A stretch of 7,182 nt of DNA from Boseongicola sp. SB0675_bin_26 (lineage in GTDB: Bacteria; Pseudomonadota; Alphaproteobacteria; Rhodobacterales; Rhodobacteraceae), in the NCBI GenBank assembly GCA_009843725.1, contig VYCX01000005.1, forward strand, positions 3,840 through 11,021. Reading direction: 5' to 3'. The notes under the pieces were generated by a model. It was not told the origin of the DNA. It did no database searches and worked only from the letters and a program-made list of their open reading frames with translations. Shown here one piece after another: positions 1 through 6,596 of the stretch. Within the stretch, counting starts at the first letter, position 1. The number at the start of each line of letters is the position of its first letter. A program made the translations under genes and the position numbers.

Positions 1-130
1 CGGCAAGAGCGTCGAGGTCACGTTGATGCCGTCGACCGGCGGTTCGAGTCGCGTTTCGCTTGCTGCAATGCGGCTTCTGGAAGCGCCGCTTGCAGGTCTG
101 CCTACTCTTGAGGTCTATGAGCTTCCGTGA
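1..130 (+). CDS. C-terminal end of an unidentified protein (partial)
   Basis: An open frame enters from the left edge, reading from base 2, and ends at TGA 128-130. It gives 42 residues starting GKSVEVTLMP and ending LEVYELP. The segment is a mix of hydrophobic and charged residues with no membrane segment or motif that I recognise. It stops only 18 bp before the end of the convergent glmS gene, and such tail-to-tail packing supports this being a real gene end. Other frames across the same bases are either closed or would overlap glmS. The function cannot be told from this fragment. Confidence 0.5.
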   Translation, partial: GKSVEVTLMPSTGGSSRVSLAAMRLLEAPLAGLPTLEVYELP

Positions 131-148
131 ATGCGGATGCTGTTGCGG

Positions 149-1963
149 CTACTCGACGGTTACGGATTTCGCCAGGTTGCGGGGCTGGTCCACGTCGGTC
201 CCCTTCGCGACTGCAGCGTGATACGCAAGAAGCTGCGCCGGAATGGCATAGAGGATGGGCGCCACCAGCTCCGGCAATTCCGGCATTTCGATGACGCGCC
301 ACAAGCCGTCGCCCGCCGTCCGCAGGCCTTTTCTGTCGGTGATCAGGATGATCCTTCCGCCCCGGGCCAGCACTTCCTGCATGTTCGAAACGGTCTTGTC
401 GAAGAGCACCGTTCGCGGAGCCATGACGATCACCGGAACGGTCTTGTCGATGAGCGCGATGGGACCGTGCTTCAGTTCGCCGGATGAATGGCCCTCAGCA
501 TGGATGTAGCTGACTTCCTTCAGCTTCAACGCTCCTTCCATGGCAAGCGGGTACATTGCGCCGCGCCCAAGGAACAGGATGTCTCGGAACTTGGTCAAGG
601 CACGGGCCGTATCCTCGATCTGGCTTGAATTGCCCAGAGCCTGCGCGACAAGTCCGGGCAGGGACTGAAGTGCGCGCAAGTGGTCTGCGAGCGCGTCGGC
701 GTCCAGTTGCCTGCGGTCACTTCCCGCCCGGAGCGCAAGAACCAGGAGCGCAAAGAGCTGGCACGTGAATGCCTTGGTGGAGGCAACACTGATCTCCGGC
801 CCTGCATGGATGGGCAAGACGACGTCGGACTCGCGCGCAATCGAGCTCTCCTGAACGTTGACGACGGACAGGATCCGGGCACGCCCCTTCACGTGCCGAA
901 GCGCGGCGAGCGTGTCGGCCGTCTCGCCGGACTGGCTGACGAAAATCGCCAGGGTGCCCTGGCCGACAGGGGTGTCGCGGTAGCGGAACTCCGACGCCAC
1001 GTCCACGTCGACAGCGATTCCCGCGAGCGACTCGATCCAGTACTTTGCCGTCTGGCAGCCATAGAACGCGGTGCCGCAGGCAACCATCACGATTCGGTCA
1101 ACCTCCGCAAAGTCTGGGCACGCATCGGGCAGGAACAACGCGCCGTTCCTGATGTAGTGCTGAGTCGCATCCGCCAGAACGCCCGGCTGTTCCGCGATTT
1201 CCTTGGCCATGAAGTGCTGGTAGCCGTCCTTGTCGATCTGTCGCGGGTCGATCCGGATCGTGCGAACTTCACGGTTTGCACGTCGCCCGTTTGCGTCGCG
1301 AACTTCGACGCCAGCACGCGTAAGAACCGCGCAATCGCCCTCCTCAAGGTAGCTGATCCGGTCTGTCAGCGGGCTTAGCGCAACGGCATCGGAACCGAGA
1401 TACACTTCACCGTCGCCAAATCCGAGCGCGAGCGGCGATCCCCTGCGCGCCGCGACTATCAGGTCGTCCTCGCCGTCAAACAGAAACGCCAGCGCGAACG
1501 CGCCTTCTAGGCATGCAATCGTCTTTGTGGCCGCGTCACGAGGCGCGAGACCCTGGTCAATATGAAACTGCGCCATGAGCGACACCGTTTCGGTGTCGGT
1601 CTCGGTCTCGGTCGCATAGCCGCTGGCGGCGAGTTCCTCGCGCAGTTCCCGGAAGTTCTCGATGATGCCGTTATGTACGACCGCGACGCGCCCAGACCGG
1701 TGCGGGTGGGCATTCGTCACCGAGGGCGCGCCATGCGTGGCCCAGCGGGTGTGCCCGATTCCGGCCTTGCCCGGCAGGGGGTCGTGAATCAGCATGTCCG
1801 AAAGATTGACGAGCTTGCCAACCGCACGCCGACGGTCCAGCGCGCCGTCGTTCACTGTTGCAATTCCGGCGCTGTCATATCCCCGGTATTCGAGGCGCTT
1901 CAGCGCCTCAACCAAGGTTGGCGCCGCCTCATGGTTGCCCAGGATGCCTACGATGCCGCACAT
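149..1963 (-). CDS. glmS: Glutamine--fructose-6-phosphate aminotransferase (isomerizing), GlmS
   Basis: This 604-residue cytosolic enzyme makes glucosamine-6-phosphate from fructose-6-phosphate and glutamine, the committed step of the amino-sugar pathway. The N-terminal class II glutaminase domain starts with MCGIVG, so Cys2 becomes the N-terminal nucleophile. It also shows RGYDSAG (28-34), GHTRWATHG (70-78), HNGIIENF (97-104) and Asp123 in TETDTE. Two SIS sugar-phosphate domains follow, with CGTAFYG (296-302), SQSGE (343-347), STKAF (395-399), and the isomerase residues Lys480, Glu483 and His499 (in ELKHGP). The family C-terminus DQPRNLAKSVTVE is intact, with Lys599. The start was set at 1963 because Cys must follow Met; the open frame extends 21 codons further upstream into the end of glmU. 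TGAGG just upstream can serve as ribosome binding site. The gene begins 4 bp after the glmU stop, so co-transcription and translational coupling are likely. A small variation is GHSSGE (491-496) where E. coli has AYAAGE. Confidence 0.97.
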   Translation of the reverse strand: MCGIVGILGNHEAAPTLVEALKRLEYRGYDSAGIATVNDGALDRRRAVGKLVNLSDMLIHDPLPGKAGIGHTRWATHGAPSVTNAHPHRSGRVAVVHNGIIENFRELREELAASGYATETETDTETVSLMAQFHIDQGLAPRDAATKTIACLEGAFALAFLFDGEDDLIVAARRGSPLALGFGDGEVYLGSDAVALSPLTDRISYLEEGDCAVLTRAGVEVRDANGRRANREVRTIRIDPRQIDKDGYQHFMAKEIAEQPGVLADATQHYIRNGALFLPDACPDFAEVDRIVMVACGTAFYGCQTAKYWIESLAGIAVDVDVASEFRYRDTPVGQGTLAIFVSQSGETADTLAALRHVKGRARILSVVNVQESSIARESDVVLPIHAGPEISVASTKAFTCQLFALLVLALRAGSDRRQLDADALADHLRALQSLPGLVAQALGNSSQIEDTARALTKFRDILFLGRGAMYPLAMEGALKLKEVSYIHAEGHSSGELKHGPIALIDKTVPVIVMAPRTVLFDKTVSNMQEVLARGGRIILITDRKGLRTAGDGLWRVIEMPELPELVAPILYAIPAQLLAYHAAVAKGTDVDQPRNLAKSVTVE

Positions 1964-1967
1964 TGCC

Positions 1968-3317
1968 TCATTCCGCCTTGCCCGCGTCATTGGCCGCGCG
2001 CAGCATCGCCAACAGTTTGCGAGCAAGTCCCGGCTTGTTCTTCTGCCGGCCCCTGGCGACCGCGAGGTCCCCGTCGGGGACGTTGCGGGTTATGACGGAA
2101 CCCGATGCCGTCATCGCCTCGTCTCCGATCGTGACTGGCGCGACCAGCATGGTGCTGGATCCGATGAAGGCCTTTTCTCCGATTTCGGTCCTGTGCTTGG
2201 AGACGCCGTCATAGTTGCACGTGATGGTTCCCGCGCCGACATTCGCGGCCCGGCCTATCGACGCGTCACCGACATAGGACAAGTGCTTGACCTGTGCGCC
2301 TTCCCCGATTTCGGCATTCTTGACTTCGACGAAGTTGCCGATGCGGGCGTCAGCCTGAAGTTCCGTGCCCGGTCGGAGACGTGCATGAGGCCCGACAACG
2401 GCATTGCGGCCGACGTGACAGCCTTCCAGGTGGCTGAATGCCCGAATGCGGGCACCGGACTCGATCACGACTCCCGGGCCGAACACGACATGCGGCTCCA
2501 CCACGACATTGCGGTCGATGCGGGTGTCGAAGGCAAAGTGCACCGTATCGGGTGAGTGAAGCGTAACGCCGTTCTCGACGGCGGCGTTTCGCGCCCGTGC
2601 CTGAAACACCGATTCGGCACGCGCAAGATCCGAGCAGGTGTTTATGCCGAGCGCTTCCTCCTCGGCACAGGTCACGACCCTGACGTCAAGCCCTTCAGCA
2701 CGGCCCAGCGCGGCAATGTCGGTCAGGTAATGCTCGCCAGCCGCATTTTCCCGTCCAGCAGCAGCGGCGAGGCGAAGGAGCGTGCCGGTTTCGGCCAGTA
2801 CCAGTCCCGCGTTGCAAAGCGTCATTGCACGCGTTGCATCGTCGGCGTCTTTCCATTCGACGATTCTCAGCAACGTTGCACCGTCTGACACGATGCGGCC
2901 GTAGCGCCCGGGATCCGACGCTTCGAAACCGAGAAACACTATCTCCCCGCCGTCGGCCCTGGCCTTGCCCATGGCAGAGATCGTTTCGGGGCTGATGAAT
3001 GGGGTGTCACCGAGCAGCACCAAGGTGTCTCCACCCTTGCCGTCGAGCTCGGGCGCCGCCACCATGACGGCATGCGCCGTCCCGCGTTGCTCGGATTGCT
3101 TGGCGATCCTGATCTTGCCGTCGGATTTCAGTGCCTCCCTGCCGACCGCGTCACCATCTTTGCCGACGACGAGGACTCGTTCGCCATCAAGCGCCTTCGC
3201 GGACGCGAGCACGTGTGCAAGGATTGGGGTGCCTCCAATTTCGTGCAGCGCCTTTGGGCGGTCGGACAGCATCCGCGTTCCTGCTCCTGCAGCCAGAACG
3301 ATCAGGTGGGTTGGCAT
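1968..3317 (-). CDS. glmU: Bifunctional UDP-N-acetylglucosamine pyrophosphorylase / glucosamine-1-phosphate N-acetyltransferase, GlmU
   Basis: This 449-residue enzyme acetylates glucosamine-1-phosphate and then couples it to UTP, giving UDP-GlcNAc for peptidoglycan and lipid A. The N-terminal nucleotidyltransferase half has LAAGAGTRM (8-16), Lys22, Gln74 with GTAHA (79-83), metal-binding Asp104 in GDTP, GRYGRI (137-142), Glu154, Asn169 and Asn226 in GINT. From about residue 250 a left-handed beta-helix of hexapeptide repeats follows, with Arg315 in RLRPG, Lys333 in FVEVKNAEIG, catalytic His345 and Tyr348 in KHLSYVGD, and GAGTITCNYDG (361-371). The length is close to E. coli GlmU (456). The start MPTHLIVLAAG was chosen because it places the nucleotide-binding loop normally and has AAGGAAA about 8 bases upstream. 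The open frame runs 70 codons further upstream, but that part has no family match and crosses into gph. It lies directly ahead of glmS and diverges from gph. Confidence 0.97.
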   Translation of the reverse strand: MPTHLIVLAAGAGTRMLSDRPKALHEIGGTPILAHVLASAKALDGERVLVVGKDGDAVGREALKSDGKIRIAKQSEQRGTAHAVMVAAPELDGKGGDTLVLLGDTPFISPETISAMGKARADGGEIVFLGFEASDPGRYGRIVSDGATLLRIVEWKDADDATRAMTLCNAGLVLAETGTLLRLAAAAGRENAAGEHYLTDIAALGRAEGLDVRVVTCAEEEALGINTCSDLARAESVFQARARNAAVENGVTLHSPDTVHFAFDTRIDRNVVVEPHVVFGPGVVIESGARIRAFSHLEGCHVGRNAVVGPHARLRPGTELQADARIGNFVEVKNAEIGEGAQVKHLSYVGDASIGRAANVGAGTITCNYDGVSKHRTEIGEKAFIGSSTMLVAPVTIGDEAMTASGSVITRNVPDGDLAVARGRQKNKPGLARKLLAMLRAANDAGKAE

Positions 3318-3325
3318 CTGCCCTT

Positions 3326-3331
3326 TCCTTT
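3326..3331 (-). promoter_or_regulatory. Ribosome binding site deciding the glmU start
   Basis: On the minus strand the bases before ATG 3317-3315 read AAAAAGGAAAGGGCAG. AAGGAA sits 8 bases before the ATG, a good Shine-Dalgarno match and spacing. It supports the start at 3317 over the longer upstream reading frame. Confidence 0.6.
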
Positions 3332-3384
3332 TTGGCTGCGACCTTTTAGCCGCGAGCGCGAAGGCCCGAAAGGCTGCCGGCATC

Positions 3385-3404
3385 AACTTGTGTTGCCGCA
3401 AGTT
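3385..3404. repeat. Inverted repeat AACTTG-N8-CAAGTT in the glmU/gph intergenic region
   Basis: Perfect 6-bp arms AACTTG (3385-3390) and CAAGTT (3399-3404) flank an 8-bp spacer. It lies 36 bp before the gph ATG and 68 bp before the glmU ATG. That is a suitable place for a regulator that senses amino-sugar or carbon status, but a 6-bp inverted repeat can arise by chance. Confidence 0.3.
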
Positions 3405-3427
3405 ACATCGTGGGCGGGGACTTGCCG

Positions 3428-3432
3428 AAGGA
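3428..3432 (+). promoter_or_regulatory. Ribosome binding site deciding the gph start
   Basis: AAGGA lies 7 bases before ATG 3440. It favours this start over the in-frame GTG at 3410, and the protein from 3440 begins directly with the first beta strand of the HAD fold, as is usual for the family. Confidence 0.6.
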
Positions 3433-3439
3433 CAGGCGT

Positions 3440-4102
3440 ATGAAGTGCGTGATTTTTGATCTTGATGGAACGCTGGCAGATACAAGCGGCGACTTGATCG
3501 AGGCGGCAAATGCCTGCTTCCGGACACGAGGTCTTGGCGACCAGCTTGACGAGACCAAGGACCGGCTGACGGCCCTGCGCGGCGGGCGGGCGATGCTGAG
3601 GCTGGGATTTGCCCGATCCGGCCAGGTTGACGAGGAGGCGGTAGAGCAGACCTTTCCGGAGTTCCTGGACCGATATCGCGAAGTCATCGATGTCAGGACC
3701 GTCCTGTTCCCGGACGCGGTGGCTGCGGTCGATGCGTTGATTGACGCGGGATACGGGATTGGCATCTGCACGAACAAGCCCGAAGCGCTTGCAGACCTCC
3801 TGCTCTGCCGGCTCGGCGTGCGAGACCGGTTTGCGTCGCTGGTCGGTGCCGATACGTTGCCAGTGCGAAAGCCCGACCCGAAGGCTCTTCTCGAAGCCGT
3901 GACCCGGGCGTCCGGCGATCCCGCGCATTCCATGCTGGTTGGAGACACGGAAACCGATGTCAGGACCGCTCGGGCGGCCAGCGTTCCGGTTGCGCTCGTT
4001 TCCTTCGGTCCCGAGGGCGAACGTGTGGCCCGCTTGGAGCCGGATGCGCTCTTGCCGGACTTCGGAGCGCTTGGCAGGATCGTGGCCAAACTGATCGGGT
4101 AG
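3440..4102 (+). CDS. gph: Phosphoglycolate phosphatase, HAD superfamily
   Basis: This 220-residue cytosolic protein is predicted to hydrolyse 2-phosphoglycolate, formed by DNA repair or by Rubisco oxygenation, to glycolate. All four HAD motifs are visible. Motif I is FDLDGTLADT (6-15), with nucleophile Asp7 and acid/base Asp9. A helical cap follows at about residues 15-85, including LRGGRAMLRLGF (46-57). Motif II is TNK (111-113), motif III Lys144 in RKPDPKAL, and motif IV GDTETD (168-173) with metal-binding acidic residues. Length and cap type match Gph/PGPase. Other small HAD phosphatases, such as pyrophosphatase PpaX or a 5'-nucleotidase, are close relatives, so the substrate is inferred from family resemblance. 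It is divergent from glmU and is followed 5 bp later by an aminotransferase gene, which suggests one transcript. Confidence 0.88.
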   Translation: MKCVIFDLDGTLADTSGDLIEAANACFRTRGLGDQLDETKDRLTALRGGRAMLRLGFARSGQVDEEAVEQTFPEFLDRYREVIDVRTVLFPDAVAAVDALIDAGYGIGICTNKPEALADLLLCRLGVRDRFASLVGADTLPVRKPDPKALLEAVTRASGDPAHSMLVGDTETDVRTARAASVPVALVSFGPEGERVARLEPDALLPDFGALGRIVAKLIG

Positions 4103-4107
4103 TCGAC

Positions 4108-5301
4108 ATGGTGCATCGATTTGAGGGCAGTTTCACGCAACAGGAGCCGATCCCGGAGGCGGCGGTAGATGCCGCGACCGCGGTCCTGAATCACGGCAGG
4201 CTGCATCGATACAATCTGGCGGAGGACGAGGTTGGAGAGGCTTCGCTTCTGGAACGCGAATTTGCTGCGTTCACTGGAGCACGCTACGTGCTGGCAATGG
4301 CCTCGGGAGGTCAGGCACTTGCGGCGGCGCTGCGGGCATACGATGTACGACCGGGCGACGCCGTTCTCAGCAACGCCTTCACGCTGGCGCCGGTGCCGGG
4401 CGCGATTGCTGGCGTGGGCGCGCGCGTTGTCTTCGTGGAGACGACGGAGTCCCTGACGATCGATTTTGCTCACCTTGAGGAAATGGCGGAAGTGTCCGGG
4501 GCACGGGTTCTGATGTTGAGTCACATGCGAGGCCATGAGCCCGACATGGACAGGGTCATGCGCATCGCGCGGGACCTGGGCATCGTGGTGATCGAGGATT
4601 GCGCGCACACGATGGGCGGTTCCTGGCGGGGGGTGGCCTCAGGACGGCACGGCGCAGCCGCGTGCTACAGCACCCAAACCTACAAGCACATCAATTCCGG
4701 CGAAGGCGGTCTTCTGGCAACGGATGACCCGGAAGTGGCGGCGCGCGCCACGCTCCTGTCCGGGAGCTACATGCTTTACGAGCGTCACGGCGCCGGCCCG
4801 GACGCGGATGTGTTTGAGGCGATACGGGACTTTACGCCGAACCTCTCGGGGCGCATGGACAACCTGCGGGCGGCCATCCTGCGTCCGCAGCTCGCGGCCC
4901 TTCCTGCGCGCGTGAAGCGCTGGGCCGACCTGCATGACGCGATGGAAGATGGTCTGCGCGACCTGCCTCGCCTGAGCCTGATCGATCGGCACCCGGACCT
5001 GGTACGAGTCGGCTCGTCATTCCAGTTTCGGTTGCCGGATCATGAAGCGAACGAGATTGAGGCCTTGCTGGACAGATGCGCGCGCCGCGGCGTTGAATTG
5101 AAGTGGTTTGGCGCCGCGCGGGCACATGGGTTCACGTCCACCTACCGCCATTGGGCCTATGCGGATTCCCCGGCCTTGCCTCAAACCGATCAGGTGACGG
5201 CAGGGCTCTTGGACATGCGCCTGCCTCTGACGTTCTCGAAGGAGGATTGCGAAGTCATTGCCAGGATCATCCGCGAGGAAGTCTCCGGCAAGCGGCGCTG
5301 A
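4108..5301 (+). CDS. DegT/DnrJ/EryC1/StrS-family PLP-dependent aminotransferase
   Basis: This 397-residue cytosolic fold-type I PLP enzyme belongs to the family that usually aminates nucleotide-linked keto-sugars. Visible features are a phosphate-binding loop ASGGQAL (65-71), HMRGHEPDMD (139-148), the cofactor-contacting EDCAHTMG (163-170), and the Schiff-base lysine Lys193 in QTYKHINSGEGG. NLSGRMDNLRAAI (245-257) corresponds to the conserved N-x-R-M segment. Length is normal for the family. The loop reads Ser-Gly-Gly where most sugar aminotransferases have Ser-Gly-Thr. Lysine rather than histidine at 193 argues for transamination, not ColD-type dehydration. No nucleotide-sugar genes are nearby, so the substrate is unknown. 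It starts 5 bp after gph, with only a weak CGGG as ribosome binding site, so translation may be coupled to gph. Confidence 0.87.
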   Translation: MVHRFEGSFTQQEPIPEAAVDAATAVLNHGRLHRYNLAEDEVGEASLLEREFAAFTGARYVLAMASGGQALAAALRAYDVRPGDAVLSNAFTLAPVPGAIAGVGARVVFVETTESLTIDFAHLEEMAEVSGARVLMLSHMRGHEPDMDRVMRIARDLGIVVIEDCAHTMGGSWRGVASGRHGAAACYSTQTYKHINSGEGGLLATDDPEVAARATLLSGSYMLYERHGAGPDADVFEAIRDFTPNLSGRMDNLRAAILRPQLAALPARVKRWADLHDAMEDGLRDLPRLSLIDRHPDLVRVGSSFQFRLPDHEANEIEALLDRCARRGVELKWFGAARAHGFTSTYRHWAYADSPALPQTDQVTAGLLDMRLPLTFSKEDCEVIARIIREEVSGKRR

Positions 5302-5371
5302 ATTCCTGCCCGCTTCGGTCAAACGTCGAACTTGGCAGCCCCGTCATTGATGAGCGCGATGCCTGCCATGC

Positions 5372-5403
5372 TTGACGCACGGAACACGTGCAGTTAGGTA
5401 AAT
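5372..5403 (+). promoter_or_regulatory. Putative liuA promoter
   Basis: TTGACG (5372-5377) matches the sigma-70 -35 consensus at five of six bases. With a 17-bp spacer the -10 would be TAGGTA (5395-5400), and GTAAAT overlaps it at 5398-5403. Both -10 candidates are weak, as is common in Alphaproteobacteria. Transcription would then start at about 5407-5409, inside the palindrome at 5402-5417. A short inverted repeat, GCACG-N5-CGTGC (5377-5391), lies between the two boxes. Confidence 0.45.
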
Positions 5404-5417
5404 GAACGTTCGTTCAT
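5402..5417. promoter_or_regulatory. Palindromic operator, TetR-type
   Basis: ATGAACG-TT-CGTTCAT is a perfect 7-bp inverted repeat with a 2-bp centre. It overlaps the predicted transcription start of liuA and ends 15 bp before its start codon. Compact 16-bp palindromes of this form are typical of TetR-family repressors, many of which control acyl-CoA dehydrogenase genes. The better-known alphaproteobacterial regulator of leucine catabolism, LiuR, is a MerR-family protein with a different motif. No regulator gene lies in the window, so the binding protein is inferred. Confidence 0.6.
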
Positions 5418-5421
5418 ATGC

Positions 5422-5426
5422 GGGAG
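5422..5426 (+). promoter_or_regulatory. Ribosome binding site deciding the liuA start
   Basis: GGGAG lies 6 bases before ATG 5433. The in-frame ATG at 5418 directly follows the palindrome and has no Shine-Dalgarno sequence, so the start at 5433 is preferred. Confidence 0.6.
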
Positions 5427-5432
5427 CCCCAG

Positions 5433-6596
5433 ATGTTCAACGCTTCCATGCGTTTCGATCTCGGCGAGGACATGGACGCGCTTCGCGATGTCGTGCGCCG
5501 CTGGGCGCAGGAGCGGGTTCGGCCCATGGCGGTCGAGATCGACCGCTCGAACGCCTTTCCATCGGAGCTATGGCGGGAAATGGGCGAACTGGGAATCCTC
5601 GGCGTCACCGTTGAGGAGGAATATGGTGGCGCCGGCCTGGGATATCTGGCTCACACGATTGCCGTCGAGGAGATTGCGCGGGCATCTGCAAGCGTCTCGC
5701 TATCCTATGGGGCGCATTCGAATCTCTGTGTCAATCAGATCAGGCTGAACGGAAACGAACAGCAGAAGGCCAGGTTCCTGCCCCGGCTGGTCACGGGAGA
5801 GCATGTAGGCGCGCTCGCGATGAGCGAGGCAGGCGCCGGTTCGGATGTCGTTTCAATGAGCCTGCGTGCCGAGAAGAGAAATGATCACTTCAGGCTCAGC
5901 GGGACCAAGTACTGGATTACCAACGGGCCGGACGCTGACACGCTGGTTGTCTATGCAAAGACCGACCCCGATGCAGGATCGAAAGGCATAACGGCATTCC
6001 TCGTCGAACGCGAAATGACAGGATTCTCGACGAGCGCCCATTTCGACAAGCTGGGCATGCGGGGCTCGAACACGGCGGAACTGATCTTCGATGACGTGGA
6101 AGTGCCGTTTGAGAACGTGTTGGGAGAAGAGGGGCAGGGCGCCCGCGTGCTGATGTCCGGCCTGGACTACGAGCGCGTGGTGCTGGCCGGCATCGGCCCC
6201 GGTATCATCGCGGCCTGCCTTGACGAGATCATGCCGTACATGGTCGAACGCAAGCAGTTCGGGCAGCCGATCGGGTCGTTTCAGCTCATGCAGGGCAAGA
6301 TCGCGGACATGTATGCGGCGATGAACTCGTCGCGCGCATATGTCTACGAAGTGGCGAAGGCCTGTGACCGGGGCGACGTGACGCGGCAGGATGCCGCCGC
6401 ATGTTGCCTGTTCGCGAGCGAGGCCGCGATGCGGCAGGCGCACCAGGCCGTGCAGGCTATGGGTGGTGCGGGCTTCATGAACGACCATCCCGTATCACGG
6501 CTCTTTCGCGACGCGAAGCTGATGGAGATTGGAGCGGGAACGAGCGAGATCCGGCGGATGCTCATTGGTCGGGAGTTGGTGGGGCAGGTTGCGTGA
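5433..6596 (+). CDS. liuA: Isovaleryl-CoA dehydrogenase, FAD-dependent
   Basis: This 387-residue cytosolic flavoenzyme oxidises isovaleryl-CoA to 3-methylcrotonyl-CoA in leucine breakdown and passes electrons to electron-transfer flavoprotein. The N-terminal helical domain includes SLSYGAHSNLCVNQI (89-103), a signature shared with human IVD. The beta domain has MSEAGAGSDVVSM (130-142), WITNGPDAD (161-169) and DKLGMRGSNTAELIFDD (205-221). The C-terminal helical domain has the catalytic Glu247 in MSGLDYERVVLAG, the IVD position (Glu254 in mature human IVD). It also has QLMQGKIADMY (284-294), MGGAGFMND (343-351) and EIGAGTSEIRRMLIGREL (365-382). The latter has Gly where medium-chain enzymes carry their catalytic Glu, as expected for IVD. 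The start at 5433 gives the usual bacterial N-terminus MFNASM and has a ribosome binding site. No liuB, liuC, liuD or liuE follows; the next gene is convergent, so liuA appears to be transcribed alone. Confidence 0.95.
   Translation: MFNASMRFDLGEDMDALRDVVRRWAQERVRPMAVEIDRSNAFPSELWREMGELGILGVTVEEEYGGAGLGYLAHTIAVEEIARASASVSLSYGAHSNLCVNQIRLNGNEQQKARFLPRLVTGEHVGALAMSEAGAGSDVVSMSLRAEKRNDHFRLSGTKYWITNGPDADTLVVYAKTDPDAGSKGITAFLVEREMTGFSTSAHFDKLGMRGSNTAELIFDDVEVPFENVLGEEGQGARVLMSGLDYERVVLAGIGPGIIAACLDEIMPYMVERKQFGQPIGSFQLMQGKIADMYAAMNSSRAYVYEVAKACDRGDVTRQDAAACCLFASEAAMRQAHQAVQAMGGAGFMNDHPVSRLFRDAKLMEIGAGTSEIRRMLIGRELVGQVA

Larger units (their letters stand above)
3318..3439. promoter_or_regulatory. 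Divergent glmU / gph promoter region
   Basis: These 122 bp separate two divergently read genes and must hold at least one promoter for each, unless one transcript starts inside the opposite gene. For glmU, the best minus-strand candidate I see is TTTCGG (3371-3366) and TAAAAG (3348-3343), 17 bp apart. The -10 is fair and the -35 weak. No convincing sigma-70 pair is visible for gph. A 6-bp inverted repeat lies at 3385-3404 and is listed separately. Placement of the promoters is inference. Confidence 0.4.
5302..5432. other. Intergenic region between the aminotransferase and liuA
   Basis: The first 70 bp hold no gene and no convincing terminator. GGCAG (5333-5337) and CTGCC (5363-5367) could pair, but the loop is long and no T-run follows. 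The last 60 bp hold a promoter-like pair, a palindrome and the liuA ribosome binding site, listed separately. Confidence 0.5.

Noticed and set aside
680..1378. A 232-codon plus-strand frame inside glmS
   Set aside because: Antisense to the conserved SIS domains of GlmS, with no recognisable protein features.
1964..2026. Possible 21-residue N-terminal extension of GlmS
   Set aside because: The glutaminase needs Cys directly after the initiator Met, so only the start at 1963 gives an active enzyme.
1794..2555. A 253-codon plus-strand frame opposite the 5' part of glmS and the 3' half of glmU
   Set aside because: It lies opposite strongly supported glmS and glmU coding sequence and has no motif of its own, so it is a shadow frame.
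3410..3439. GTG start 10 codons upstream of the chosen gph start
   Set aside because: The ATG at 3440 has AAGGA at good spacing and gives the usual short N-terminus before the DxD motif.
3318..3527. Possible 70-residue N-terminal extension of GlmU
   Set aside because: The extension has no resemblance to the family, overlaps gph, and the ATG at 3317 has a good ribosome binding site and places the nucleotide loop correctly.
3403..4608. A 401-codon open frame on the minus strand across gph and the start of the aminotransferase gene
   Set aside because: It is antisense to two genes with complete family motifs, its translation is rich in Arg and Ser with no recognisable domain, and long antisense frames are common in GC-rich DNA.
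5333..5367. GGCAG and CTGCC as a terminator after the aminotransferase gene
   Set aside because: Arms of only 5 bp with a 25-base loop and no T-run do not make a convincing intrinsic terminator.
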